A stretch of 40,672 nt of DNA from Methanobacteriota archaeon (GTDB taxonomy: Archaea; Thermoplasmatota; Thermoplasmata; RBG-16-68-12): NCBI GenBank assembly GCA_005878385.1, contig VBMN01000074.1, positions 1-40,672 on the forward strand. The letters are read 5' to 3'. The translations under genes and the position numbers were made by a program. This document shows, piece after piece, positions 7,275-15,196 of the stretch. The first letter of the stretch is position 1. Every line of letters starts with the position of its first letter. A model generated the notes under the pieces. It did no database searches and was not told the DNA's origin. It worked only from the letters and a program-made list of their open reading frames with translations.

Positions 7275-8176
7275 CTCGAGACTCGATCTGCAATTCGCAG
7301 CGCTTCCGGGTATCTGTGCTGCGTGGTCTTACGGACCAAATCCAGTGCGCGCGGGAGAGAAATGCGATGACCGACGGAGACGTAGATCGCGCGCGATCGA
7401 TTCGGCGGTGTCCACGCATATCCGCGTGTGACTCCGTCGATGCGGACCGAGTGAGCGGCCGCATGTTTCTCGGACGTCGGTTGAACGCGACCGGCGAGCG
7501 GATGCTTTGCCACACCGATCGTCGGCAGATCGAGGCGGATTCCCGTGTAACAGGCGATGCCGAACAGCGCGGGGTGCAATCGCCCGTGTCCATCGATCAT
7601 GAGCACATCGGGTCGCCGGGAGAGCCGCCGGACCGCCGACTCGATTCCCGGGAACTCTCGGTAGGCGAGGTACGTCGGGATGTATGGGAAATCCACCTGC
7701 CTTCGGACGAGGGCGATCTCAATCGTCTCGAGATTTCCGAGAGCGATGGAAACGGCGGCCGCATACATCTCATCCCCTTGGTAGCCCACATCGACGCCGC
7801 CGATGATCTCGATCGGTCCGGGAGCGTCCCGCTCGATGACCCTGGAAGCGAGTCGCCGCTGTTCAGCACGAAGGAGTCCGAGGAATTTGACGCTGGGCAA
7901 CGAGGCGACAATCCGGGAATCATCGACGCGACCTCGGGCGAGGTGGAGGCCCTCTCGCTCAAGGCGCCGCCGGGCTTGTGCGAGGACGGGCCGACCGTCG
8001 GCGCGGACGACGCGGTGGCCTTCCGGCGTGTCCGGATGATCTACTAGCCAGGTTGCGACGGCACGTGCGGCTCGTACGTCGCCGAGGGCGCGGGCGACGG
8101 CACCGCACGTCGCCACTCGCCTGCGCGGAATTTCGGCGAGGCATTGCGACACGGCCTTCGCGAAGTTCGAGTCCAC
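7229..8176 (-). CDS. nfi: Alkyltransferase-like domain fused to endonuclease V
   Basis: 315 residues, GTG start. Residues ~5-70 match the DNA-binding C-terminal domain of O6-alkylguanine-DNA alkyltransferase (QCLAEIPRRRVATCGAVARALG, split by a wing helix), but the acceptor-site PCHRV reads EGHRV, so the methyl-accepting Cys is missing and this half can only sense or bind alkylated DNA. The rest is endonuclease V: GGVDVGYQGD (first metal Asp), FPYIPTYLAYREFPGI, and MIDGHGRLHPALFGIACYTG with the catalytic Asp and His, then LPTIGVAKHPLAG. EndoV cuts next to deaminated inosine. An active AGT-EndoV fusion is known from Ferroplasma; the Cys loss here is notable. Confidence 0.9.
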   Translation of the reverse strand: MDSNFAKAVSQCLAEIPRRRVATCGAVARALGDVRAARAVATWLVDHPDTPEGHRVVRADGRPVLAQARRRLEREGLHLARGRVDDSRIVASLPSVKFLGLLRAEQRRLASRVIERDAPGPIEIIGGVDVGYQGDEMYAAAVSIALGNLETIEIALVRRQVDFPYIPTYLAYREFPGIESAVRRLSRRPDVLMIDGHGRLHPALFGIACYTGIRLDLPTIGVAKHPLAGRVQPTSEKHAAAHSVRIDGVTRGYAWTPPNRSRAIYVSVGHRISLPRALDLVRKTTQHRYPEALRIADRVSREIKGNEKREKGAAR

Positions 8177-8244
8177 GGACTTACATCGTCGCCAGCCCGC
8201 AAAACCTTTCTACGGAACGGTCCATCGACGGACCTACGACTTCT

Positions 8245-9525
8245 CTGCTCTTCCGCGGCGGCCTGATTGTCACGCAAGACTCCGAGCGCCGCGTGGTCTC
8301 TGGCGATGTCCTCGTCGAGGAGGGACGCATCGTTTCGGTGGGTTCCTCGGACCTCTCGGCCGATGAAGTGATCGACTGCACGGGTTGCGCGATCGTGCCC
8401 GGACTCATCAACCTCCACAACCACGTCCCGAACACCCTGCTCCGCGGCGTGGCCGACGATGTCCCGCTGGAAGAGATGTTGCCGAAGGCCGCCGTCATCG
8501 ATGCGAAGCTGACACGGCGCGACGTGCAGGTAGGCGCGTTGCTCGGTTGCGTCGAGATGATCCGGTCCGGGACGACGAGCTTCCACGACCTGTTCTATTG
8601 GGAGGACGAGGTCGCGCGGGCCGTCCGGGAATCCGGGATCCGCGGATTCCTGTCGTGGGTCACCCTGGACGAATCTCGGACGACCCAGCATGGCAGTCCC
8701 CTGAAAAATGCGGACGCGTTCGTCGCGAAGCAGAAGGGAGACCCCCTCGTGACACCGTCCATAGGCGTGCAAGGCGTCTACGCGGCGTCCGAAGAGACAT
8801 GCACGAAGGCGAGGGAGATCGCGGACCGCCACCAGGTCCGACTCCACATGCATCTCTCCGAAACCCGCGGGGAGGTGGAGCACCATCGGAAGGAGACCGG
8901 TCATCGACCGATCGCGTGGCTCGAGAAGATCGGCTTCCTAGGTCCGGGTCTCACCGCGGCCCACTGCGTCTGGGTCACGATCAACGAGGTGCGGACGCTC
9001 GCACGCCATGGTGTGAGCGTGGCCCACTGTCCGGTCTCGAACATGAAACTCGCGAGCGGTGGCGTCGCGCCGGTGCCGGAGATGTTGCGAGAGGGAGTCG
9101 TGGTGGGCCTCGGGACCGACTCCCCGATTTCGAACAACGCGATGGACGTGTTCGCGGATATGAAGATCGCCTCTCTCTTACACAAGGCCACTCGCTGGGA
9201 TGCGCGCGCGATGCCCGCGCAAGCGGTCCTCGATCTCGCGACGATCGGAGCCGCACGGGCGTTGCACGTGGACTCGGAGCTCGGCTCGATTGAGGTCGGG
9301 AAGCGCGCGGACCTCGCAGTCGTCTCCCTGCAGGGTGCCCACACGACTCCTTTTTATCCGGAAACACTCATCAGCCAACTCGTCTACAGTTGCCGGGGGA
9401 GCGATGTGCGGGCGACGATTGTTGATGGCCAGATTCTCATGGCGGACCGGGTCGTGCAGACCGTCGACGAGGCCGAGGTGGTCTCCCGGGCTCAGGAGAC
9501 CGCGCGTGAGCTCTTCGAGGCGTGA
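8245..9525 (+). CDS. Amidohydrolase, MTA/SAH (5'-deoxyadenosine) deaminase-like
   Basis: About 426 residues of the amidohydrolase superfamily, closest by motif to the methylthioadenosine/S-adenosylhomocysteine deaminases. Seen: PGLINLHNHVPNTLLRG (metal HxH), HMHLSETRGE, AAHCVWVT (metal His), AHCPVSNMKLASG and the metal Asp in GLGTDSPISNNAMD, with a C-terminal composite sandwich (GSIEVGKRADLAVV). The start is uncertain: no ATG, GTG or TTG lies in frame near the conserved N-terminus (SLLFRGGLIVTQD). The nearest upstream candidates (TTG 8053, GTG 8065) fall deep inside the divergent endonuclease V gene. A CTG at 8245 is taken provisionally. RNase HII follows 3 bp after its stop. Confidence 0.85.
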   Translation: MLFRGGLIVTQDSERRVVSGDVLVEEGRIVSVGSSDLSADEVIDCTGCAIVPGLINLHNHVPNTLLRGVADDVPLEEMLPKAAVIDAKLTRRDVQVGALLGCVEMIRSGTTSFHDLFYWEDEVARAVRESGIRGFLSWVTLDESRTTQHGSPLKNADAFVAKQKGDPLVTPSIGVQGVYAASEETCTKAREIADRHQVRLHMHLSETRGEVEHHRKETGHRPIAWLEKIGFLGPGLTAAHCVWVTINEVRTLARHGVSVAHCPVSNMKLASGGVAPVPEMLREGVVVGLGTDSPISNNAMDVFADMKIASLLHKATRWDARAMPAQAVLDLATIGAARALHVDSELGSIEVGKRADLAVVSLQGAHTTPFYPETLISQLVYSCRGSDVRATIVDGQILMADRVVQTVDEAEVVSRAQETARELFEA

Positions 9526-9528
9526 GCC

Positions 9529-10185
9529 GTGATCGTCGGTGTGGACGAAGCCGGGCGAGGGCCAGTCATCGGCCCGCTCGTGGTCGCCGGAGTGGCCGTC
9601 GAATCGGATGTCCCCCTTCGTCACCTGAACGTCCGCGATTCGAAGAAACTCTCGCCGGAGCGCCGGGAGGCCCTGGCCCCGGAGATCGAGAAAGTGTCGA
9701 CGTACGAGCTCGTCGTGATCCCCGCGGAACGGATCGACGTGATGCGGTCGGAGATGTCGCTCAACGATTTCGAGGCGAAGCTGTTTGCCGAGGTGATCGA
9801 CAAGTTGCGCCCGGAGACCGCGTACGTGGACGCCGCGGACGTCGACGAGATCGAGTTCAAACGTTGCGTCCGCAAAGAGCTCGCGTTCGACGTGGAGATC
9901 GTGTCCCAGCACAATGCCGACGAACTGTTCCCCGTCGTCAGCGCCGCCTCGATCCTCGCCAAGGTGTGTCGAGACCGCGAGATGCGGTTGATCGAGGACG
10001 AGATCGGGCTGCACATCGGATCCGGCTACGCCTCGGACACGGACACGATCGCGTTCTTGGAAACGTGGATTCGCCAGCATGGATCGCTGCCGCCGCACAC
10101 GCGGGCCTCGTGGGACACCGCGCGGCGCCTGCTCGCGGGATCCCGGAACCACAAGCTCGACGAGTTCGGTGGGGGAATCCCATGA
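9529..10185 (+). CDS. rnhB: Ribonuclease HII
   Basis: 218 residues, GTG start. It cleaves RNA in RNA-DNA hybrids and single ribonucleotides in DNA. The catalytic acidic residues are in GVDEAGRGPVIGP (D6, E7), TAYVDAAD and the later DRE/Asp motif; the Tyr-type ribonucleotide-recognition GRG triad is intact. The C-terminus FLETWIRQHGSLPPHTRASWDTARR matches archaeal RNase HII. It starts 3 bp after the deaminase stop and shares an ATGA overlap with the next gene, so the three are probably one operon. Confidence 0.96.
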   Translation: MIVGVDEAGRGPVIGPLVVAGVAVESDVPLRHLNVRDSKKLSPERREALAPEIEKVSTYELVVIPAERIDVMRSEMSLNDFEAKLFAEVIDKLRPETAYVDAADVDEIEFKRCVRKELAFDVEIVSQHNADELFPVVSAASILAKVCRDREMRLIEDEIGLHIGSGYASDTDTIAFLETWIRQHGSLPPHTRASWDTARRLLAGSRNHKLDEFGGGIP

Positions 10186-10511
10186 GGGAGATGCTCGAGG
10201 ACCTAATCACGAAATTCAACGCGAAGGTAGGGACCGATCCGGCCTTGCGAGCCGAGATCGGCGACCTGACGAAGACCGTCCTGATCGAATTGAAGGACGG
10301 GACGAAGTTTCATTTCATCCTGAAGGACCAGCACGTCGCCGCGCTCCTTGATGGCGCCGTGGACCGCGCGGACATCACGATCTCGACCGATGCCGAGACG
10401 TTGGGGGCCCTCATCCGACGCGAGGTCGGACCGTTCAAGGCGTACGCGACGGGAAAACTCCGACTCAAGGGAAGTCTCGAGGACCTCGCGCGCTTCCGGA
10501 AGTTCTTTTGA
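10182..10511 (+). CDS. SCP2-like sterol/lipid-carrier fold protein
   Basis: 109 residues, with its ATG overlapping the rnhB stop as ATGA. The sequence runs through a predicted SCP2 fold: a first helix (DLITKFNAKV), strands VLIELKDGTKFHFILKD, the DITISTDAETLGALI helix and the terminal TGKLRLKGSLEDLARFRKFF, where the G-K-x-K/R-x-x-G-x-(L)-x-D-x-x-x motif is characteristic. Such small single-domain proteins bind hydrophobic ligands in bacteria and archaea; the role beside RNase HII is unknown. Confidence 0.8.
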   Translation: MREMLEDLITKFNAKVGTDPALRAEIGDLTKTVLIELKDGTKFHFILKDQHVAALLDGAVDRADITISTDAETLGALIRREVGPFKAYATGKLRLKGSLEDLARFRKFF

Positions 10512-10525
10512 CGCCGCGCGCGATA

Positions 10526-10534
10526 GGTTTATCC
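10526..10534 (+). promoter_or_regulatory. TATA-like box upstream of initiator tRNA
   Basis: GGTTTATCC, about 65 bp upstream of the mature tRNA 5' end. Predicted start near 10556 would leave a ~40-nt 5' leader for RNase P to remove. It is the only AT-rich element in this GC-rich spacer. Confidence 0.45.
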
Positions 10535-10634
10535 TGCACGGTCCAATGCGGACGGACGACCGCCGTCGCGGGCCTGCGGCTCGATGTGGGCAGGTAGCGG
10601 GGTGGGGTAGCCAGGATATCCCGTCGGGCTCATA

Positions 10635-10663
10635 CCCCGGGACTCCCAGGTCCCCGGTGAGAC
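10635..10663 (+). other. Canonical 37/38 tRNA intron with bulge-helix-bulge
   Basis: A 29-nt intron. CUCA (10629-10632) pairs with UGAG (10658-10661) as the 4-bp central helix; 3-nt bulges UAC (10633-10635) and ACA (10662-10664) flank it, and cutting after the second bulge base on each side gives exactly A37 and A38. The intron's own stem GGGAC/GTCCC (10639-10643 with 10650-10654) extends inward. This is a textbook substrate for archaeal splicing endonuclease. Confidence 0.9.
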
Positions 10664-10685
10664 ACCCGGAGATCGATGGTTCAAA

Positions 10686-10718
10686 AGGGCCGGCAGGACC
10701 CGCCTCCGGTTCGGAATG
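10686..10718 (+). other. T-loop (59/60) tRNA intron with relaxed bulge-helix-bulge
   Basis: A 33-nt intron splitting the T-loop TTCAAA|T. The inner stem GGGCCGG (10687-10693) pairs with CCGGTTC (10706-10712) using two G-U pairs. The central helix TTCA (10680-10683) against GGAA (10713-10716) has three pairs plus one A-G mismatch. Bulges AAA (10684-10686) and TGT (10717-10719) put the cuts at 10685/10686 and 10718/10719, which restore a perfect T-arm. Confidence 0.85.
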
Positions 10719-10732
10719 TCCATCCCCCGCTA

Positions 10733-10922
10733 TCGACCGCGGACCTCGTGCGGCGGTCCCCCTTCGAGGCCGTGCCCCTGATTTCGTTCCGTGAAAATAC
10801 GTCAACCTTGCGTAAGGTTAATCGAAGTCGGTCCTTCGGTCTCCGATGGGTCGGACTCTGATTCTCAGGTCGCAACTTTTATCGTCGATGGGCCGGGTGG
10901 TCCGACGCTCGGCAGGCTTTCA
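10733..10922 (+). promoter_or_regulatory. tRNA-to-KaiC spacer with hairpin and TATA box
   Basis: No gene seen. GACCGC (10735-10740) and GCGGTC pair loosely just after the tRNA. AACCTT-GCGT-AAGGTT at 10804-10819 is a perfect 6-bp hairpin. ACTTTTATC at 10875-10883 is a TATA box with predicted start near 10904, giving the KaiC-like gene a leader of about 20 nt. Confidence 0.55.
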
Positions 10923-12005
10923 ATGGATCGAGTGAAAACTGGCATCGTCGGCTTGGACACGATGCTGAACGGCGGATTCCTGCCCGCGCGACCGTATGTG
11001 ATTTCCGGCCCGACCGGAAGCGGAAAGACCGTGCTCATCGCCCATTTCCTCCTCGAAGGCCTCCGGCTCCAGGAACCTTGCCTCCTCGTGACCCTCGACG
11101 AACCCCCGATCGAGGTGAAGTCGAACATGGCCACCTTCGGGTGGAATATGGACCGCCTGAAGATCCTCGATGCGACCCCGGACGTGCGGGCGCACAAGCG
11201 CCAGCGGTCCGTGATTGACGTCGGGACCTCCCTCGATGTGCGCGACATGGAAGACGTCACGGACATCCGACAGTCCTCTCAGGTGCGGGCCCTCGAGGTC
11301 ACCGTCCACAGCGTCCAGAAGATGATCAAGCAAGAGTTCTCGCAGCACCTGGAACGCACGAAGCAGCGATACAAACGGATCGCGGTCGACTCGATGACCG
11401 CCCTCAAGATGTTCTCGATGGAGGGCCAGGACAGTCGCATCTTGATTCAGTCGTTCCTCCGGTTCCTCGCGGAACTCGAGGCGACGACCCTCATCGTCTC
11501 CGAACGCCTGGACCGCAAGAAGCTCGAAACCGAGTTCTTCCTCGGGCGGGGGGAGATCCGGATGCACAAGTGGATCGACGGGAACATGATCCGCCACGCG
11601 ATCTCGATTGACAAGTTCCGCGGCTCCGCCTTTGACGACAAGATGCATCCCGTGACAATCGGCGACAAAGGGATGGTCGTCGCCCTCGACGCCCCCTCCC
11701 AGATTCGCGGGACCTCTCCCGAAGGGAAGCCGGGCGAGTCCTTGCTGGAAACGCGCCTGATCGACGAAGTGTCCAACGTGATCGAGTCCGTGATGCGCCA
11801 GATTGAGGAGGCGCACCGACGCCAGATCCCGATTCGAGATGTCGAGGTCGCTCTGTCGCGCGCGATGCTCGCGTTCCAGCGGCGCAACTACCAGAAGGCG
11901 ATGAAGATCGCCCTCGCCTGCGATTCCCAACTGAGGGAACGGATCGCGGAAGCCCCGCCTCCGCCGCCTGTGGCCATGCCGCCGCGACCGCCGGTGATCC
12001 GATGA
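10923..12005 (+). CDS. KaiC-like RecA-superfamily ATPase with C-terminal extension
   Basis: 360 residues. A single KaiC/RadA-like P-loop domain: the opening KTGIVGLDTMLNGGF motif, Walker A GPTGSGKT at residues 29-36, TLDEPPIEV (catalytic Glu region) and Walker B RIAVDSMTAL near residue 155. After the ATPase (ending ~270) it has a unique ~90-residue helical tail (RLIDEVSNVIESVMRQIEEAHRRQI... onwards) and a proline-rich end. Archaeal KaiC-like proteins are diverse signalling or regulatory ATPases; the partner is unknown. The tail is absent from the next gene, which overlaps by 4 bp, so the two products may form a hetero-oligomer. Confidence 0.88.
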   Translation: MDRVKTGIVGLDTMLNGGFLPARPYVISGPTGSGKTVLIAHFLLEGLRLQEPCLLVTLDEPPIEVKSNMATFGWNMDRLKILDATPDVRAHKRQRSVIDVGTSLDVRDMEDVTDIRQSSQVRALEVTVHSVQKMIKQEFSQHLERTKQRYKRIAVDSMTALKMFSMEGQDSRILIQSFLRFLAELEATTLIVSERLDRKKLETEFFLGRGEIRMHKWIDGNMIRHAISIDKFRGSAFDDKMHPVTIGDKGMVVALDAPSQIRGTSPEGKPGESLLETRLIDEVSNVIESVMRQIEEAHRRQIPIRDVEVALSRAMLAFQRRNYQKAMKIALACDSQLRERIAEAPPPPPVAMPPRPPVIR

Positions 12006-12784
12006 TCCCCGCCGCCCGGATGCGCACGGGTATCGCTGGACTCGACAAGATGCTCCACGGCGGCTTCGTCCCGGGCCGGCCCTACATCGTGTCCGGGCCG
12101 CCTGGTGCGGGCAAGACGATCCTCGCGATGCAGTTCCTGCGGGAGGGCCTGGAGGGCGGCGAACGCTGCCTCTTTGTCTGTCTCGAGGAGCCACCAAACG
12201 AACTCAAGATCAACATGCGCGCGTTCCGATGGAATCTGGACGACCTCGATGTGCTCGACGCGAACTCGGACATCCGGCGTTTCGAGCCGACGCCGCTCTT
12301 GGAGATCTCCACAGAAGAAGAGCCCGCGAAGATGCGATCGATCGGGGAACGGATTCGGAAGACGCCGGATTTCGAGAGCAAGGAAGTCTCGGTCCATTCG
12401 CTACAGCAGCTCCTCAAAACCCTGCTCGTGAAGAAGCACTACGAGCGCGTCGTGATCGACTCGATGACCGCGCTGCGGTACTTTTGCATGCGGGAGTTCG
12501 AGGAGGCCGTGACGACCCAGTCGTTCATGCGGTACCTCGCCGAATCGAAAGTGACGTCCCTCCTCACGGTCGAGCTGCCCGATGAGAGCGAGGTCCTCGC
12601 GGAGGCATTCCTCGCCCGCGGAGAGGTCCGCCTCCATAAGCTCCGGGACGAGACCGGGATCAAGCGCTTTGTCTCCGTGGAGAAGTACAAGGGCTCCTCC
12701 CACGACGACGCGGTCTATTCGTTCGACATCACGAACGCGGGCATCGCGATCAACATGACACCGAGGGCGCCCACCGCTTCGTGA
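12002..12784 (+). CDS. KaiC-like RecA-superfamily ATPase
   Basis: 260 residues, a paralogue of the preceding gene. It starts with RTGIAGLDKMLHGGF, has Walker A GPPGAGKT at residues 32-39, CLEEPPNELK and Walker B RVVIDSMTALRYF. It consists of the ATPase domain only. The ATGA overlap with the upstream gene indicates translational coupling and a shared operon, and a tandem duplication is the likely origin. No archaellum or circadian partners are nearby; ftsZ follows on its own promoter after 126 bp. Confidence 0.88.
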   Translation: MIPAARMRTGIAGLDKMLHGGFVPGRPYIVSGPPGAGKTILAMQFLREGLEGGERCLFVCLEEPPNELKINMRAFRWNLDDLDVLDANSDIRRFEPTPLLEISTEEEPAKMRSIGERIRKTPDFESKEVSVHSLQQLLKTLLVKKHYERVVIDSMTALRYFCMREFEEAVTTQSFMRYLAESKVTSLLTVELPDESEVLAEAFLARGEVRLHKLRDETGIKRFVSVEKYKGSSHDDAVYSFDITNAGIAINMTPRAPTAS

Positions 12785-12828
12785 GCCCGAAAACCTTGGC
12801 AGCCGGACGGCGGATGTCAATGAGGCGA

Positions 12829-12860
12829 TTGTCTGACGAATGTATGACTACTTTTAAATA
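12829..12860 (+). promoter_or_regulatory. ftsZ promoter with palindromic upstream site
   Basis: CTTTTAAATA at 12851-12860 is the TATA box, with predicted start near 12881 and a leader of about 30 nt to ATG 12911. Twelve bases upstream lies TTGTCTGACGA (12829-12839), an imperfect TTGTC-N-GACAA palindrome that recurs between the HTH regulator and folD at 40183-40238. Confidence 0.6.
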
Positions 12861-12910
12861 GCCCTGGATGGATGCGTCCGGCGTCAGTCTCCACGGGATG
12901 GGATGGCACA

Positions 12911-14050
12911 ATGAAATCGCTTCTCAACGAGGCCCTGGCTCGACACCAAGAAGCCGAGGCAAAGGAAGAGCGCGAGGCCGCCAAGGCCGCGAAGACGCCG
13001 GAGAAGGGGAAGAACAACGACGACCAGGAGATCGAGAAGATCGTCGAATCGATCAACGTCTCGATCAAGATCGTCGGCTGCGGCGGCGGCGGGTCGAACA
13101 CGGTCAACCGGTGCAGCGAGGCGGGCATCACGGGTGCGCAGCTCTGCGCCGTGAACACGGACGCGAAGCACCTTCTGTCCGTGCACGCTCCGAAGAAGAT
13201 CCTGATCGGCAAGCGCCTCACGAAGGGCTTGGGGGCCGGCGCTCTCCCCGAAGTGGGAGAACAGGCGGCCCACGAGAACGAGGAAGAGATCCGCGAGTTC
13301 CTCCGCGGCTCCCACGTCGTGTTCATCACCGCAGGCATGGGCGGCGGCACCGGAACCGGCTCCGCGCAGTACGTGGCTCGGATCGCAAAGGAGGAAGGCG
13401 CCTTGACGATGGGCGTCGTCACGATGCCGTTCAAGTCGGAAGGCCGGATCCGCATGGAGAACGCCGAGGCCGGGTTGGACAAGCTCCGCAAGTTCACCGA
13501 CACCGCGATCGTGATCTACAATGACAAGCTCCTCGAGCTCGTTCCACGCCTGCCGATCAACGCCGCGTTCAAAGTCGCGGACGAAATCCTCATGCAGTCG
13601 ATCAAGGGCATGACGGAGATCATCACGAAGCCCGGACTCGTGAACCTGGACTACGCCGACCTCATGACGATCATGAAGGGCGGCGGCGTCGCGATGATCG
13701 GGATTGGCGAGAGCGAGGAAGAGCGGGACCGGATCGAGTACGCGATCAACGAGGCCCTCGAATCGCCGTTGCTCGGTGAGGTTGACCTGACTCACGCCCG
13801 CGGCGCCCTAGTCCGCGTCGTCGGCGGCGGCGACATGACCGTCTCCGAGGCGGAGCGGGCCGCGGAGATCGTTGGCCAGAAGATCAACCCGCAGGCCCGG
13901 ATCATCTGGGGCTGTTCCGTCGACGACGAGCTGGACCACACCGTCCGCGTGCTCCTCGTGATCACAGGTGTGAAGTCGAAGTCTCTCCTCGGCAAAGAGG
14001 TGTACACCGGTCCGGTGAAGACCTCGGCCGAAGTGGACGAAGTACGCTGA
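12911..14050 (+). CDS. ftsZ: Cell-division GTPase FtsZ
   Basis: 379 residues. It polymerises into the division ring. An N-terminal charged extension of about 50 residues (Lys/Glu/Ala-rich) precedes the nucleotide-binding domain: [14 protein letters not shown] near residue 54, the tubulin signature GGGTGTG near 143-149, [12 protein letters not shown], and the T7 region [11 protein letters not shown] with the catalytic Asp. The C-terminal domain ends soon after [21 protein letters not shown]; there is little extra tail. ATG 12911 is chosen over 12872 because the TATA box at 12851-12860 puts transcription start downstream of the latter. Confidence 0.97.
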   Translation: MKSLLNEALARHQEAEAKEEREAAKAAKTPEKGKNNDDQEIEKIVESINVSIKIVGCGGGGSNTVNRCSEAGITGAQLCAVNTDAKHLLSVHAPKKILIGKRLTKGLGAGALPEVGEQAAHENEEEIREFLRGSHVVFITAGMGGGTGTGSAQYVARIAKEEGALTMGVVTMPFKSEGRIRMENAEAGLDKLRKFTDTAIVIYNDKLLELVPRLPINAAFKVADEILMQSIKGMTEIITKPGLVNLDYADLMTIMKGGGVAMIGIGESEEERDRIEYAINEALESPLLGEVDLTHARGALVRVVGGGDMTVSEAERAAEIVGQKINPQARIIWGCSVDDELDHTVRVLLVITGVKSKSLLGKEVYTGPVKTSAEVDEVR

Positions 14051-14101
14051 CCTCCTCCTCTTTTTCCGAACCTTTTTCCGTTTCTTCCCTATCGCGCAAG
14101 C

Positions 14102-14431
14102 GTGAGCACCCATCGGCCCCGGTACCGCTATGTGGCGTTCCGGCTGGAGAGCCCGCGGGCCTTTCGGCGCGAGGAAATCCTGCAAGTCATGCATGCGTTG
14201 ACTCCGCCCCTCTGGCTCGTGGACTTCGAAGGGACTTCGGGTCTGGTCCGAACGACGAACACGGAGAAAGATGCGGCCATTGCGGCGCTGAATCGAATTG
14301 AAGCGGTGGCGGGCGAGGCGGTCCGTGTGAGGACGGTGGGCACCTCCGGGACGATCCGGGCCGCGACGCGGAAGTATCTGAGTTCGCGGGACCGCGCCGG
14401 TCGGGACTCACAAAAGAACCCTTATAAGTGA
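14102..14431 (+). CDS. rnp2: Ribonuclease P protein component 2 (Pop5/Rpp14 family)
   Basis: 109 residues, GTG start. The Pop5 pattern is visible: RYRYVAFRLES at the N-terminus, SGLVRT in the middle strand, LNRIEAVAGEAVRVRTVGTSGTIRAATRKYL at the end, where the TxGxSGTI motif is diagnostic. Archaeal Pop5 pairs with Rpp30 to activate the catalytic core of RNase P, which matures tRNA 5' ends. Position immediately before psmA is the conserved arrangement of the archaeal exosome/proteasome superoperon. Rpp30 is not in the window. Confidence 0.9.
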   Translation: MSTHRPRYRYVAFRLESPRAFRREEILQVMHALTPPLWLVDFEGTSGLVRTTNTEKDAAIAALNRIEAVAGEAVRVRTVGTSGTIRAATRKYLSSRDRAGRDSQKNPYK

Positions 14432-14446
14432 CCGCTTTATTAGCGG
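14421..14446 (+). promoter_or_regulatory. psmA promoter and inverted repeat
   Basis: CTTATAAG (14421-14428) overlaps the rnp2 3' end and predicts a start near 14450, 13 nt before the psmA ATG. CCGCT-TTATT-AGCGG (14432-14446) is a perfect 5-bp inverted repeat between the TATA box and start, a position suited to an operator. Confidence 0.55.
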
Positions 14447-14462
14447 CCCAGAGGTTTATCAA

Positions 14463-15188
14463 ATGCAGCCGGGCCAGATGGCATACGACCGCGCGATTAC
14501 GGTCTTCAGCCCCGACGGCCGCCTGTTTCAGGTCGAATATGCCCGCGTCGCCGTGACCCGGGGAAACACGACGGTCGGCCTGAAATTCAAGAGCGGCATC
14601 GTGCTGATGGCCGACAAGAAGCTCGGTTCCCGGCTCGTGGAGACCTCTTCGATCGAGAAGATTTTCCAGATTGACGACCATGTGGGAGCGGCAACCTCCG
14701 GCCTGGTCGCGGATGCCCGGGTCCTGGTGGACTACGCCCGGCTCGTCGCGCAGATCAACAAGGTCACGTACAGCGAGCGAATCGGCGTGGACCTGCTCGT
14801 GAAACGGATCTGCGACTACAAGCAGAACTACACGCAGTACGGCGGCGTGCGGCCGTTCGGGACCGCGCTCCTGGTCGCCGGCGTTGACGACCTCGGGACC
14901 CACCTCTTCGAGACCGACCCCAGCGGAGCCCTCGTCTCGTACAAGGCGGGGAGCATCGGCCAAGGCCGGCAGGCGGTCATGGAACTCCTTGAGGAGAAGT
15001 ACAAGGAAGGGATGAGCCAGGACGATGCGATGGTCCTCGGGCTCGAGGCCTTGCAGAAGGCCTCCGAAGGCGAGAAACTGGACGCGCGGGCGATCGAGGT
15101 CGGACTCGTGACGGAAGTGGACAAGTTCCGGCGCCTGTCGGAGTCGGAAGTGGGCCAGTACCTCACCCGGGTCCCGACGGCGTCCTAG
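14463..15188 (+). CDS. psmA: Proteasome subunit alpha
   Basis: 241 residues. It forms the outer, gating rings of the 20S proteasome. The N-terminal signature [20 protein letters not shown] is intact, including the gate-forming Y-D-R motif; the [11 protein letters not shown] strand and [11 protein letters not shown] region with the conserved Lys pocket (used by ATPase HbYX tails) follow. It is an alpha and not a beta subunit because it keeps the N-terminal helix and has no Thr-exposing propeptide. It is followed 8 bp later by SBDS. Confidence 0.97.
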   Translation: MQPGQMAYDRAITVFSPDGRLFQVEYARVAVTRGNTTVGLKFKSGIVLMADKKLGSRLVETSSIEKIFQIDDHVGAATSGLVADARVLVDYARLVAQINKVTYSERIGVDLLVKRICDYKQNYTQYGGVRPFGTALLVAGVDDLGTHLFETDPSGALVSYKAGSIGQGRQAVMELLEEKYKEGMSQDDAMVLGLEALQKASEGEKLDARAIEVGLVTEVDKFRRLSESEVGQYLTRVPTAS

Positions 15189-15196
15189 GCGACTTC

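Larger units (their letters stand above)
10596..10732 (+). tRNA. Initiator tRNA-Met (CAU) with two introns
   Basis: Once two introns are removed a perfect archaeal initiator tRNA remains. Acceptor AGCGGGG (10596-10602) pairs fully with CCCCGCT (10725-10731), with A1-U72; discriminator A is 10732 and CCA is not encoded. The anticodon stem TCGGG (10624-10628) pairs with CCCGG (10665-10669) and contains the three G-C pairs diagnostic of initiators; anticodon CAT is 10631-10633. The T-stem GATGG (10675-10679) pairs with CCATC (10720-10724). Introns lie at 37/38 (29 nt) and at 59/60 in the T-loop (33 nt). MetRS, which charges it, is at 28176-30308. Confidence 0.95.
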
